Assembly: GCF_000308215.1 (NCBI RefSeq)
Contig: NZ_CAJE01000024.1
Coordinates: forward strand, 62,001-126,000
Direction: 5' to 3'
DNA from: Methanomassiliicoccus luminyensis B10
Lineage (GTDB): Archaea > Thermoplasmatota > Thermoplasmata > Methanomassiliicoccales > Methanomassiliicoccaceae
DNA length: 64,000 nt
This document shows, piece after piece, positions 1-8,673 of this stretch (positions are counted from its first letter, which is position 1; each line of letters opens with the position of its first letter). The position numbers and the translations under genes were made by a program. The notes below the pieces were generated by a model, which saw nothing but the letters and a program-made list of their open reading frames with translations, made no database searches and was not told the DNA's origin.

Positions 1-623
1 TTGTCGCAGTCATGGCCATACAGCGCGTTTGCTATGCACGTGACTAAAGATACATGCGTTTTCTGCCATGCGTCCATATCAGAACAGAACACGGATGGAA
101 TGCCCGCGAGGTTGAAAATCTCGATAAGGTCATCAACCCTCCCAGTCCTTTCTCCGGAGATCTCACCGAAGGTTGTCGTCTGGAACATCCTCACCAGGCC
201 CCTGCCAATGAAATAGCTGACGACACCGTCGTTTCGTTCCCCGCCCGCGGAGGGGAAGCCGATCAACAGGCGTTCCGTGCCGACAGCGTTTTTCCACTCG
301 TCATAGCCTGCGGCGGTGTTGACGATGAACACGATGTTTTCGGTGCTATTCTGAGACAGGTGTTCCAGAACTGCATCTACCTGTGTCCTTTGCATCGCGA
401 GGAGGATATAGTCATATTTTTCGCCGGGAGGGAGGCTCTCGATGGTCTTTACCCGTACAACCTCTTCCTTACGTGTTTCTGGGCTACGGAGCACGATTCC
501 CGCATCCCTTATTTCCTGTAGGCGCTTTCCTCGGGCTAGAACCGTTATATCCTGACCCGAAAGGCTGAGCTTTGCAGCAAAGATGCTGCCTATGACCCCC
601 GCTCCATAAATGAGAATTTTCAC
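1..623 (-). CDS. Ketopantoate reductase family protein (partial)
   Basis: The 3' end lies beyond the left window edge; about 207 N-terminal residues are visible. The protein begins with a Rossmann dinucleotide site (MKILIYGAGVIGSIFAAKL, GxGxxG). It continues as a typical ApbA/PanE N-domain with LLAMQRTQVDAVL and a later GFPSAGG stretch. The family reduces 2-dehydropantoate with NADPH for CoA synthesis, but many members act on other 2-oxoacids, and archaea often make pantoate by other means, so the substrate is open. The start is GTG at 623, preceded by a strong AGGAGGGGG ribosome site. Base composition is less GC-rich than that of the central genes, so acquisition from bacteria is possible. 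Confidence 0.82.
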   Translation of the reverse strand, partial: MKILIYGAGVIGSIFAAKLSLSGQDITVLARGKRLQEIRDAGIVLRSPETRKEEVVRVKTIESLPPGEKYDYILLAMQRTQVDAVLEHLSQNSTENIVFIVNTAAGYDEWKNAVGTERLLIGFPSAGGERNDGVVSYFIGRGLVRMFQTTTFGEISGERTGRVDDLIEIFNLAGIPSVFCSDMDAWQKTHVSLVTCIANALYGHDCD

Positions 624-1014
624 TTGATTTCCCCCTCCTGTTCTCCTAAGGTCCTAGTCGCTGCTGATACCCAACTACTTGCGGCATAATGCCCTTTGTG
701 GATTTGTTAACTAGATGGGCGGTCACCGGCTGAGTCCATCGAATAAGAAAAATGTGTTACTGTCCGTAGGCAGCTCACGATACGAGCCATAGGAAGGCGT
801 TGGACAAAATCTCTCAAGGGGCACTATCTTACAATCCAATAGCGTCCAGACTACTTCTGATCTACACATTTGAACGAATGTTCTCCGAACTAGGAGCCGA
901 AAAAAAGTTTGATGCCCGATGCAATTCTCCTCCGATCGGGATCTAGGGCGCCAGCTCGGGCACTCGCACGTCCCCGATGATGTGAGAAACATCACCCCTT
1001 CTGTCTGCTCAGGC
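624..1014. other. Intergenic stretch without a recognisable gene
   Basis: The 391 bp between the ketopantoate-reductase-like gene and ogt hold no ORF with credible codon use. The ORF on the minus strand at 723-1076 overlaps ogt in another frame and has a random-looking composition. The right part (near 1000-1014) would hold the ogt 3' flank. I see no repeat or RNA gene. Confidence 0.5.
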
Positions 1015-1554
1015 TTAGAGCGCAGTACCCTTCTTAGGCACAAATAAAGAGGACATGTCGACACGCTCCAGCTCAAGCAATTTTATTTTCGTTCCAATGC
1101 CCCCACCATAACCGGTCAGGCTGCCGTTTGACCCCACCACCCGGTGACATGGGATTATAATGGAGATAGGATTATGTCCAACAGCCCCACCCACTGCTTG
1201 GCTGGACATTCTCTTTTTGTTCATTTTTACGGCCATCTTTTTTGCGATGTCGCCGTAGGTGATGACCTCGCCATACGGTATCTCGCATAAAATGTCCCAT
1301 ACCCCTTGACGAAATTCGCTGCCCCTGGGGGCTAACGGCAATTCAGAAATAGTGGGTCTCTCGCCTGCAAAATACCTGTCCAGCCATCTTTTTGCGGCGT
1401 CAAATATCGGCATGTCGTTTTTCTCTACTATTTCTTCAGGCATGGTCTTCCCATGATATCTTTGTCCTTCAAGCCATAATCCGACAAGATTGTTGCCATC
1501 ACATGCAAGCGTAATTGTGCCTATGGGTGATGGGTAAGTTGTTGAATAATACAT
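1015..1554 (-). CDS. ogt: Methylated-DNA--protein-cysteine methyltransferase
   Basis: This suicide DNA-repair enzyme of 179 aa moves the alkyl group from O6-alkylguanine (or O4-alkylthymine) to its own cysteine. The C-terminal domain carries the helix-turn-helix approach (IPYGEVITYGDIAKKM) and the active-site motif IIPCHRVVGSNGSLTGYGGG, in which Cys is the acceptor. The N-terminal part (MYYSTTYPSPIGTITLACDG) is the usual RNase-H-like domain. Length is normal for single-chain Ogt. GC content is lower than in surrounding core genes, which fits a bacterial origin. It appears to be a single-gene unit. Confidence 0.95.
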   Translation of the reverse strand: MYYSTTYPSPIGTITLACDGNNLVGLWLEGQRYHGKTMPEEIVEKNDMPIFDAAKRWLDRYFAGERPTISELPLAPRGSEFRQGVWDILCEIPYGEVITYGDIAKKMAVKMNKKRMSSQAVGGAVGHNPISIIIPCHRVVGSNGSLTGYGGGIGTKIKLLELERVDMSSLFVPKKGTAL

Positions 1555-1680
1555 ATTGGCCCCTTATTTTGTCTGTGCTTTTTAGCGCGCTCTAGGCTAA
1601 AAGGGTTTCTATCTCCAAGGGCTACAACGGATCTAGGGGCATGCACCAGGCACATATTGAGGAACGAGCATGTGGAAACA

Positions 1681-2187
1681 ATGCCCTCAGAGCAAACCAC
1701 ATCCAACGACAATTTCGGTGGAAGCTTATCCTCGGCCTTTCTGTCGCGCGTTCTAGAGACCTATATTGATATCGAAGCGCCGCCTCAGCAAGTGTGGGAG
1801 GTGCTCCTTGACTTCCCCTCGTGGAGGGAATGGAATCCCTTCATCCCGTCGGTCGATGGATCTCTTGTGGTCGGAGAGCGCATCCTCATCAAGGTCGTCC
1901 CTCCCGGAAGGAAGCCCATGGAGTTCAAGCCCGAGGTCTTCGTCGTGCGGCCCTGCGAAGAGATCATTTGGGGCGGGAGCTTCCTTTGGGTGATGTACCG
2001 TGGTGACCATGCCTTCCTTCTCGAGTCGCTGCCCGGAGGAGGAACGCGCTTCCGGCAGCGGGAGAGGTTCCGGGGACCCATGACTCTCTTCATGACCCGC
2101 ATGATCAAGGATACGGAGAAAGGATACTACCAGATGAACCAGGCGCTCAAGCGGAGAGTTGAGGCTAAAGGCCTGCACCGCGATTAG
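1681..2187 (+). CDS. SRPBCC domain protein (polyketide cyclase/START-like)
   Basis: This soluble protein of about 168 aa has the START/Bet v1-like fold signature: a first strand and helix with VLETYIDIEAPPQQVWEVLLDFPSWREWNPFI, then a sheet with EIIWGGSFLWVMYRGDHAFLLE, and a long C-terminal helix. Members bind hydrophobic ligands or act as cyclases and lipid-transfer proteins; the sequence does not show which. An upstream TTG (1657) or GTG (1672) in the same frame could also start it. ATG 1681 was chosen because residues upstream of it are not family-like. It is divergent from ogt. Confidence 0.8.
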   Translation: MPSEQTTSNDNFGGSLSSAFLSRVLETYIDIEAPPQQVWEVLLDFPSWREWNPFIPSVDGSLVVGERILIKVVPPGRKPMEFKPEVFVVRPCEEIIWGGSFLWVMYRGDHAFLLESLPGGGTRFRQRERFRGPMTLFMTRMIKDTEKGYYQMNQALKRRVEAKGLHRD

Positions 2188-2435
2188 TGCTGCCAGGAAG
2201 TTCAGGACAAACAAAGTATCCGCATCGGTGACGACCGGCTGAGCAGGCCGAACAGCAGGACGCAGGCGCCCACGATGAGGCCCGACAGGAACATCCGCCC
2301 CGGCACCGGTTTGACCGGTAGAGCAGTTTTCAATAGAGAAAATCCCCTGTCGCGCCGGGGGATTAAAGAAGTCGCGCGTCCCCGATCCATCCGACAGGCT
2401 CGGCGTCAGTTCAGATCGGGAACGCGGGAATGCGC

Positions 2436-2903
2436 TTATTCCACCTGGGTCGACAGGAAGACGGGGATCGTCATGTGCTCCATCTGGTCCTGCAGCTCCT
2501 CGATCTCGTCCATGTGGCGGTCCTCGTCGTTGAGGATCTGCACAAGGATGTCCCGGGTGGCGTAATCCTTCAGCTCGCCCGCGAGTATGATGGCCTCATT
2601 GTAGGCCTTGATCGCGCCCATCTCGGAAACGCGGTCGTTCTCCACCTGCTTGGGAACCTCGCTGCCGATGTGTATGTCCCTCAGCTTGGTCACGATGGGC
2701 GTGCCCTCGAGGAAGAGGATCCTTCCGATAAGCTTCTCAGCGTGCTTCATCTCGTCGATAGCCCGCTTTTCAAAGCTGTGGTGCAACTTGCCGAAGCCCC
2801 AGTCCTCGCACATCTCCGCGTGGACGATGTACTGGTTGATCGCGGTCAGCTCGTCAGCGAGCAAGGAATTCAAGGTGTCGATCAGCTTTGGGTCTCCCTT
2901 CAT
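2436..2903 (-). CDS. bfr: Bacterioferritin
   Basis: This 155-aa four-helix ferritin-like subunit stores iron and detoxifies Fe(II) and peroxide in a 24-mer cage. The di-iron ligands Glu18, Glu51 and His54 and the later ExxH (residues about 127-130, NDEDRH) are visible. Met52 in DEMKHAE is the residue that axially binds haem between two Bfr subunits. Length and start (MKGDPKLIDTLN) match bacterial Bfr closely. It sits between oxidative-stress genes (peroxiredoxin downstream in this map), which suits an anaerobe that needs protection from oxygen and free iron. Confidence 0.95.
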   Translation of the reverse strand: MKGDPKLIDTLNSLLADELTAINQYIVHAEMCEDWGFGKLHHSFEKRAIDEMKHAEKLIGRILFLEGTPIVTKLRDIHIGSEVPKQVENDRVSEMGAIKAYNEAIILAGELKDYATRDILVQILNDEDRHMDEIEELQDQMEHMTIPVFLSTQVE

Positions 2904-3107
2904 GGTGTTGGCTCCTCTATTTCTAAGGGCGAATAACTATATTTCGGCCTATAAACTTTACGACTTTTTCACGGCGCTTCACGAAAAATCCCCATTATTA
3001 TGACATGATTCAAATATGGAATTCATAGGAATTCTTCTGATATCGTCGGCCTGCGCATCCCGGCTTCATGTGCTGAGCACTGTACTTGCATCCCTCGAAG
3101 TGATCGT

Positions 3108-3289
3108 TCAGCATGTTGCGCTCTTGATGACGCTGCCGGGACCGGAGGGCATGGCAGTGACGTCGTTCCCGTACCTCTTGGCCCGCTCGGTGCACTTTGC
3201 CTGCGCCCCCTCGCGATACGGCGCATCCTCCAGCTCGATCTCGGGTTCACCTGCGCAGCCCGGTCGAGATCGTCCTTGAAAAAATCAGC
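3108..3289 (-). pseudogene. Degenerate C-terminal tail of the peroxiredoxin reading frame
   Basis: Directly after the peroxiredoxin stop the same frame continues past the TGA as ADFFKDDLDRAAQVN. It then shifts frame into a stretch with strongly coding-like codons containing PEIELEDAPYREGAQAKC and RAKRYGNDVTAMPSG, ending at a TGA (3108-3110). This reads as the remains of a longer C-terminus broken by a stop and at least one frameshift. It could instead be the end of a separate lost gene or a sequencing error. I do not recognise a domain in the tail. Confidence 0.4.
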
Positions 3290-3805
3290 TCACCCAGGGC
3301 CAGGCTCGCTCGACTCCCTGGCGATCCTCAGGAGACCGTCGTAGTCGGGCTCTATCCAGAGGTTCTCGGTGACCCACGACCAGGTGATGATCATCTCCCT
3401 GCTCACCATGAAGAGCCCACGCAGGGGGCGGCCCTTGTTGTAGCTCTCCTCGTTGTCGTCATAGACGCCGTAGGCCTTGGTGACCGCCAGATCTCGATCG
3501 CTCATCAGGGGGAAGCGGAGCTTCAGCCTCTCGGCCCACAGTCCATGGGACACGAGGTCGTTGAAGCTGACGCCCATGAGCGTGTAGCCCGCCTCCTCGA
3601 GATCGGACTGCATGTCCCGGAGGGCCACCATCTGCCAGTGGCACACCAGGCCCCAGTCGGAGGGATAGAATACCAGGAGTATCCCCTTCCGCCCCATCAT
3701 CTCGCTCATGAGGGCGCGGCGCCCGGTCGGTTCGATCAAGACGAAATCGGGGGCCGGTGAGCCTACGGGTAACGGTATCATCCTGTCCACGACCCTCTGG
3801 TCCAT
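3290..3805 (-). CDS. Peroxiredoxin (AhpC/TSA family)
   Basis: This 171-aa thioredoxin-fold protein reduces hydroperoxides. The N-terminus LPVGSPAPDFVLIEPTGRRA and the strand GILLVFYPSDWGLVCHWQM are the peroxiredoxin core. The single Cys in the latter is the probable peroxidatic residue, though the usual PxxxTxxC is altered to PSDWGLVC. MVSREMIITWSWVTEN matches the later sheet. The reading frame seems shortened: coding-like sequence continues beyond the stop in broken frames (3108-3289). A TTAACAATCG half-palindrome lies 53 bp upstream of the start. Electron donor unknown. Confidence 0.85.
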   Translation of the reverse strand: MDQRVVDRMIPLPVGSPAPDFVLIEPTGRRALMSEMMGRKGILLVFYPSDWGLVCHWQMVALRDMQSDLEEAGYTLMGVSFNDLVSHGLWAERLKLRFPLMSDRDLAVTKAYGVYDDNEESYNKGRPLRGLFMVSREMIITWSWVTENLWIEPDYDGLLRIARESSEPGPG

Positions 3806-3978
3806 TTCGCCGACCGCATCGGACCATAGAAATAGGTTATCCGCGCATGTAGGAGCGTTAACAATCGATACACTGGATTCCCCAGGCAGCGGGCCGCTCC
3901 GATCTGTTCGCAGTACTATTCTGACAAAACCTTATTAGGGGGATAGGCAATCGAAAATGGACAGCCTGGAGGGATCAG

Positions 3979-4284
3979 ATGGTACTAACGCCGGAAATGC
4001 AGAGGATCGGGGTCACTCCCAACCTCATGAAGACTACTCAGAAGATGACGTGCCCCCATTGCGGGCTAGAGTTCAGCCTTTTCCAGTCCAGGGCGATCGC
4101 CTGCCGGGGATGCAAGAAGGGCGCGTTCGGCTGCAACCTGGCGAGATGCTTGCGGTGCGACCACGAGTTCCCCATCAGCGGTACCCTGGTCAACGGCAAG
4201 GAGAGGGAGAGAGAGCTGTCCGTATACATGAACAACATCGTGGGCAACTACAACAGAAGCGTGGGCAAGAAGGGGACCCGGTAG
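3979..4284 (+). CDS. Small zinc-ribbon protein
   Basis: This 101-aa protein has two treble-clef style Cys pairs: TCPHCGLEF near residue 24 and, after ACRGCKKGAFGC, CLRCDHEF. It probably binds one or two zinc ions structurally. A basic, polar C-terminal helix follows. The start ATG 3979 is chosen because GGAGGG lies seven bases upstream. I do not recognise a named family. Small archaeal zinc ribbons often act in transcription, translation or as iron-sulfur/metal adaptors, but nothing here decides. Confidence 0.65.
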   Translation: MVLTPEMQRIGVTPNLMKTTQKMTCPHCGLEFSLFQSRAIACRGCKKGAFGCNLARCLRCDHEFPISGTLVNGKERERELSVYMNNIVGNYNRSVGKKGTR

Positions 4285-4318
4285 GCCGGGCCCCCGCCCC
4301 GTTCCCTAGGAGACTACA

Positions 4319-4357
4319 AGGCCAGTGTGAAACTGGGCCTCCTTCTTCTCTCATATT
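4319..4357 (+). terminator. Hairpin plus pyrimidine run after the zinc-ribbon gene
   Basis: AGGCCAGT and ACTGGGCCT form an imperfect stem (one bulged base) around a short loop, followed by a C/T-rich tail (4341-4357). It lies 35 bp after the zinc-ribbon stop codon. A factor-independent terminator is inferred. Confidence 0.45.
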
Positions 4358-4649
4358 GTTGGCGGGCATCTATGCTATCTAGAGTCAATTGCATGGTGCC
4401 CTGAAGCTATCGATCTCGATCGCCTGTATCTGTGGGTGAGCCCTCGCAGGCTCTGCATCATCGGCTTCTAGATCGGTAGAGCTTCACCAATGCTGCAACT
4501 GTTCGCCTGATATCTGCCGATGCGAACGCTCCGGTCCTCTGCGCCCGATCGGCAGGCCCGGCGTCCCTCTTTCCTTTTGCAGCCAGCTGGATCAGACCCT
4601 TCACGCAGTCTCTGGAGGACGCGGACCCTGGTCATATCTGAGCCCATGA
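4358..4649. other. Intergenic stretch without a recognisable gene
   Basis: About 290 bp between two convergent transcription ends. ORFs on both strands near 4468-4705 are short and have no protein-like composition. Nothing else was found. Confidence 0.4.
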
Positions 4650-4686
4650 AAATGAAAGAAAAGGCCCCCCGCATCCGTGCGAGGGG
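4650..4686 (-). terminator. Terminator of the surface-protein gene
   Basis: On the minus strand, a GC stem (CCCC/GCA paired with TGC/GGGG, positions 4665-4686) is followed by CCTTTTCTTTCATTTTC. It sits about 30 bp beyond the stop codon of the surface-protein gene that ends at 4718. Confidence 0.6.
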
Positions 4687-4717
4687 TTTGTTCGAACACG
4701 GCTAGTTCGTATCGGCA

Positions 4718-6481
4718 TCATCCCTTTCTTCTGAAAATGATGAACGCGACCACGCCTACCGCCGCTATCCCGCACAGCAACGCCCCGATCCAATAGGCGC
4801 TGCCGTCATCCGGCTGGGAGTCGTCCGCCTTTACAAGCTTTGCGATAGTTTCCGTTTCCAAGACCGCCCCGCAGACAGTGCATTCTTTGTGGCGCGATCC
4901 CGCTTCTTCATAAGTGGCCTCCTTGTCAACGATCCAGTCGCTCGCGGTATGCCCGGTTGCCGGAATGACGGTCTCTTCCGTCCTTGCGTCGCAGTGAGAG
5001 CAATGCTTGGACTTGGAGCCGTCCGTTGTACAGGTGGCCGGCACGTCCACGGTAAAGTCCTCATCGTAATGATGACCGAACGCACAGAGGTTCTCCCCCA
5101 GCCATATTTCATTTAGCGCGTTGGTCATCGCACCGGTCTCATTTACCTCAAGCCCTGTCGCATCCTCCGGGATCAGGGACGTCCAGCTTCTGGTCTCGCC
5201 ACTGCTGCTATGCTGGAACCAGTCGCCGAAAGCGGTCTTGCCGCCATTCAGCTCCACAAGGCCATCGTACGAAATGATGGACCCGGCCGCTTCATCGGCG
5301 CTTCGCACCATCCTTGCCGCCATTGCCGCGAAGCTTTCGCCGCCTTTTGCATGCACCTTGCTTCCATCGATGCCTATGGAATCTCTGGAGAAGATACCGA
5401 TGTCCTCGGTGCTTACCGCTTCCACACAGCTGTCGCTGATGGTCATGGCGCCATGTGATTGCATGCCGCACCATCTCGCGGTCGCGTTGATGTCAGACCC
5501 GCCGGTTATTGCAAGCGCACCGCGGGTAAAGATCGCAGAATCTCCCGTACTGACGGCCTTCACTTTGCTATTGTTGATGGAAATGGAGATTTCGCCATAT
5601 AGGGCGGGATAAAAGCCGGTGGCGTCGATCCCGGAACAGTTTTCGATGATCAGCGAAGCCCCTGTGAAAATAGCGTTCGATGATGTGCTCGATAATGTCA
5701 GTTTGGAGCTGTTGATCAGGATATTGTACCCATTGGCTATAGCTACCGGGGAATCTGACAACTCCCCGGATACGGAACAGCTGATCTCGCTGTTCTTGAT
5801 TTTGAAGCCATCAATTTCGGTGCCGCCATTTATTCCCCTTACACCATTTGCTATCATGATCCTGCTGTCATCGATATCGACGTGCCCGCTCGGCACGTTG
5901 ATGTTATTGACATATCCAGACGTACTGATGGTGGCATTGCTGCATTTGAAATATCCGTCCACCCCGTTGGAATCAATGGCTACAGAAAACCCTGTGGTAG
6001 CGGCCCCTGCCGTTAAGGAAACGGTCGCATCGGAAATATTGCAGCCCTTGAAGCCGTAGATCCCGAGCACACCGGAGCCCTCCCGTTCTTTGACATCGAT
6101 GCTAATGCTGCCGGGACCTTTGATGGAAAGCAGTCCCATGGTGTAGATCCCGCTGGATATCTCAGGGGTCGCACCATTGACGATGGAGTTCGCCCCGATA
6201 ATCACTATGGTGATCTCATGGTCCGCAAAATGGCCATCGGCCGAAATGCCTACGCCGTTATGGCCGGTGCCAATGGTCGCGCCATTCAGGGTAAGCGTTT
6301 TTGTTCCTGCGTCATAAGTGGCCGTTCCCGGTCCGCAGGCCACGATGTTGTCCTGCGCGGCTATGATGTTCACGCCGTTCACCCATAGCTCACCCGGGTC
6401 ATCTGCGGAAACGGTCGCCGGGACGATCCCAACGATCAGCAAAAGCGATAATATCAATGGCAATAATTTTATTTTTTGCAT
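4718..6481 (-). CDS. Secreted surface protein with C-terminal membrane anchor and Cys-repeat
   Basis: This 587-aa protein begins with a clear signal peptide (basic start, LLPLILSLLLIVGIVPATVSA). A long beta-rich region follows, with many repeated turns such as ITIVIIGAN, ISINNSKV and LTLSSTSSN, resembling a right-handed beta-helix or adhesin stalk. Near residue 480 come two C..C-type repeats (CTTDGSKSKHCSHC, then ECTVCGAVLET) with the GHTASDW linker seen in adhesins of gut bacteria and archaea. A transmembrane helix (IGALLCGIAAVGVVAFIIF) and basic RRKG tail anchor it. It probably mediates contact with neighbours or a host surface. GC content is below that of core genes. Confidence 0.75.
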   Translation of the reverse strand: MQKIKLLPLILSLLLIVGIVPATVSADDPGELWVNGVNIIAAQDNIVACGPGTATYDAGTKTLTLNGATIGTGHNGVGISADGHFADHEITIVIIGANSIVNGATPEISSGIYTMGLLSIKGPGSISIDVKEREGSGVLGIYGFKGCNISDATVSLTAGAATTGFSVAIDSNGVDGYFKCSNATISTSGYVNNINVPSGHVDIDDSRIMIANGVRGINGGTEIDGFKIKNSEISCSVSGELSDSPVAIANGYNILINSSKLTLSSTSSNAIFTGASLIIENCSGIDATGFYPALYGEISISINNSKVKAVSTGDSAIFTRGALAITGGSDINATARWCGMQSHGAMTISDSCVEAVSTEDIGIFSRDSIGIDGSKVHAKGGESFAAMAARMVRSADEAAGSIISYDGLVELNGGKTAFGDWFQHSSSGETRSWTSLIPEDATGLEVNETGAMTNALNEIWLGENLCAFGHHYDEDFTVDVPATCTTDGSKSKHCSHCDARTEETVIPATGHTASDWIVDKEATYEEAGSRHKECTVCGAVLETETIAKLVKADDSQPDDGSAYWIGALLCGIAAVGVVAFIIFRRKG

Positions 6482-6713
6482 TTTTCTACCTTCTAAACTA
6501 TATTTACAAACGTAATTATGAATCGCGGGATAGTTTATGTCAAATATATAAATCTATCTCATTGCCAGCATCTCGCGGGGTATCGGGATCGGCGGAGGGC
6601 GCCCTGCAGCCGACCAATGGCCGCACCCTGGCACATTAACGATGAGGGCATGGCCGTTCGCAGGAGGCGCCGAGCAACATAATTCCCCAGATGATATCGG
6701 GAACTCTCCAAGA

Positions 6714-8105
6714 TCAGCCGCTGGAGGCGGCCCGGGGGATGCCGTACTTTCTCAGGACCTCCTGGCGGTACAGGGTGTTCCCGTGCACGCTGTTGATGTT
6801 GTACAGGCAGAACGGGATCAGCTTGCCGTCAGGGGTCACGGCGTGGATGCAGCAGCCCCTCAGCCGCTCCGTCTCCACGTTCCACACGTCCTGGAACGGC
6901 ATCGACGATATCGTCAGGTAGGAGGTCTTGGCCCTCTGGATGAACTCGTCCCAGGTCCCCTTCTCCTCCTTCGTGTCGCCTCCCACGCTCTCGTCGATGT
7001 ACCTCCACAGGTCGCTGATCTCCTGCCTCGTTTTCGCCGCGACGCAGCAGGTGTCCTTGGGCGGCCCCATGGCGCGGTGCGTCAGGGGGAAGAGGGAGCC
7101 GTCCTCCATGATTACCGACATTGACTTCACGTCGCAGTGGACGTTGGTGCATGACGTCGGTATGAAATTGTCCACGGTGAGCTCGCGGTTGGTCTGCCTC
7201 TCTATCTCCTTGAGGAGGTCTGGCAGCACCGTCCTGTTCGCGTCGGTCGGTATGATGGGATAGCGGCCGAAGTACGCGAGGGGCTGGAAGTGTATGCCCT
7301 TTACGGTGGGCACGTTCCTCTTGGCGAAGTTGATGATCTCCCCGATCTGGTCCATGTTGATATCCGGCGATACCACCGTGACCAGGGTGACGCCCATGCC
7401 CACCTCCTTGCAGTTCTCTATGGCCTGGACCTTGAGGGACAGCAGGTCCCGTCCGCAGGTCTTCCGGTACACCTCGGCGGTCAGCCCGTCGAACGAGAAG
7501 TACAGCGAGTCGACGCCGGCCTCCTTGCACCTCCGGAGGAACTCGATGTCCTGGGCGAACCGCACCCCGTTGGTGTTCACTTCGATGTAGTCGATGCCCA
7601 TGCTCTTGCCCAGGCGGACGATGTCCGGCAGGTCCTCGCGGACGGTGGGCTCGCCGCCGCTCAGCTGTATGCAGATGGGATGGTGAACATGCTCCAGAGC
7701 GGTCCGGTACATGCCCTCGATCTGCTCCATGGAGGGGTTGTACCTGGGCCCCTCAGAAGCGCTGGCGAAGCATATGGGGCACTTGAGGTTGCAGTCGCCG
7801 GTGACCTCCAGGACCACCAGGCAGGTGTGCTGCGAATGCTCTTCGCACAGTCCGCAGTCCAGCGGGCAGCGCACCTTGCCCTTCACCGCCACCTTCTCCG
7901 GCTTGGAGGGGACGCAGGCGTACTGCTTGAGCGACTTGTAGTCCTCGACCCCGCGCCAGATGAGCACCTTGAAATGACCGTGCTCGGGGCAGGTCTTCTC
8001 CAGGTAGATGTTATCGTTCTCGGCGATCTTCATTGCCGGAATGACCTTCAAACATTCCGGGCACAGGCTCTCCGTTTCGCCAATCTTCTCTTCCATGTGT
8101 TCCAC
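6714..8105 (-). CDS. Radical SAM protein, MJ0619-like (methyltransferase type)
   Basis: This 463-aa enzyme has an N-terminal Cys-rich part (CPECLKVIPAMK, CPEHGHF, CPLDCGLCEEH). The radical SAM site is CNLKCPICF (CxxxCxxC for the [4Fe-4S] cluster), followed by QLSGGEPTVREDLPD. A C-terminal region with further cysteines (TSCTNVHCD, CCIHAV) may hold extra clusters. This layout is that of MJ0619-type enzymes, which methylate a pterin precursor in methanogens. The exact substrate here is inferred. It lies downstream of the redox protein and MtaA-like gene on the same strand, but a hairpin with T-run lies between, so it may be transcribed separately. Confidence 0.8.
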   Translation of the reverse strand: MEHMEEKIGETESLCPECLKVIPAMKIAENDNIYLEKTCPEHGHFKVLIWRGVEDYKSLKQYACVPSKPEKVAVKGKVRCPLDCGLCEEHSQHTCLVVLEVTGDCNLKCPICFASASEGPRYNPSMEQIEGMYRTALEHVHHPICIQLSGGEPTVREDLPDIVRLGKSMGIDYIEVNTNGVRFAQDIEFLRRCKEAGVDSLYFSFDGLTAEVYRKTCGRDLLSLKVQAIENCKEVGMGVTLVTVVSPDINMDQIGEIINFAKRNVPTVKGIHFQPLAYFGRYPIIPTDANRTVLPDLLKEIERQTNRELTVDNFIPTSCTNVHCDVKSMSVIMEDGSLFPLTHRAMGPPKDTCCVAAKTRQEISDLWRYIDESVGGDTKEEKGTWDEFIQRAKTSYLTISSMPFQDVWNVETERLRGCCIHAVTPDGKLIPFCLYNINSVHGNTLYRQEVLRKYGIPRAASSG

Positions 8106-8178
8106 CGGATCGTTGCTATAAATGTGATGAAGCTATATCATCGAGCGCTCTGCCCGAAGTGGCCTCGCCCACAACAAG

Positions 8179-8214
8179 CAAAGAAATAAGATAAGAGCGG
8201 CCGCTCCCGCGGCC
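8179..8214 (-). terminator. Hairpin and T-run between redox-protein and radical SAM genes
   Basis: GGCCGC-TCCC-GCGGCC (8199-8214) is a perfect 6-bp stem. On the minus strand it is followed by TCTTATCTTATTTCTTT. It lies just after the stop of the redox-protein gene at 8224. Confidence 0.6.
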
Positions 8215-8223
8215 TAAGTGATT

Positions 8224-8664
8224 TTATGCCTTCTTCTTCTCGAACAGACCTTCGGCGGCAGCGATGGTCTTGGTGGCGAGGTACTCCTCGACCCATGAGT
8301 CGCCGCACTTCGGGCAGACGATGGCGGGCCCGGACCTGGTGATGCCCATATAGGTCATGTTGGCGGTGCCCTGCTGCGCCTGCTCGTTGCAGTGCTTGCA
8401 GGTCCACTCGGACATCTCCGGCTCGTCGGTAGTCTTCACGATGTCGTTCAGCTGCATCCGGTGGGAGTAGGCCGACTCGACCTTTCCCTTGTCGTCGAAC
8501 AGGGCGTAAACGGTCACGTCCCCCACGCGCTTCTTGGCGAGGTTCTTGCCGTTGTTGGTGAGCATCCGCCCGCCGTTGTTCTTCACGACATCAGCGATGT
8601 CCGCCTCCTTCAGGCCCCTCTTTCCCAGCAGCTCCTTGACTTCATCAGTAAATGTTGCGTCCAT
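8224..8664 (-). CDS. Small CxxC redox/zinc-ribbon protein with Cys-pair C-terminal domain
   Basis: This 146-aa protein has an N-terminal helical domain (TFTDEVKELLGKRGLKEADIADVVKNN). Its second half has two CxxC pairs: WTCKHCNEQ and IVCPKCGDSW. Proteins of this shape (DVU_1557-like redox proteins) occur beside radical SAM enzymes and methyltransferases. They may pass electrons or hold a metal; that resemblance is from memory and not certain. Its start lies nine bases after the stop of the upstream MtaA-like gene, so the two form an operon. Confidence 0.65.
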   Translation of the reverse strand: MDATFTDEVKELLGKRGLKEADIADVVKNNGGRMLTNNGKNLAKKRVGDVTVYALFDDKGKVESAYSHRMQLNDIVKTTDEPEMSEWTCKHCNEQAQQGTANMTYMGITRSGPAIVCPKCGDSWVEEYLATKTIAAAEGLFEKKKA

Positions 8665-8673
8665 GTTCTCACC

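Noticed and set aside
723-1076. 117-codon minus-strand ORF overlapping the 3' end of ogt
   Set aside because: It overlaps a clear gene in another frame, has no ribosome site and a random composition.
2202-2390. Small minus-strand ORF with one hydrophobic segment (MFLSGLIVGACVLLFGLLS)
   Set aside because: It could be a tiny membrane protein from ATG 2294, but there is no ribosome site and no recognisable relative; not enough to call.
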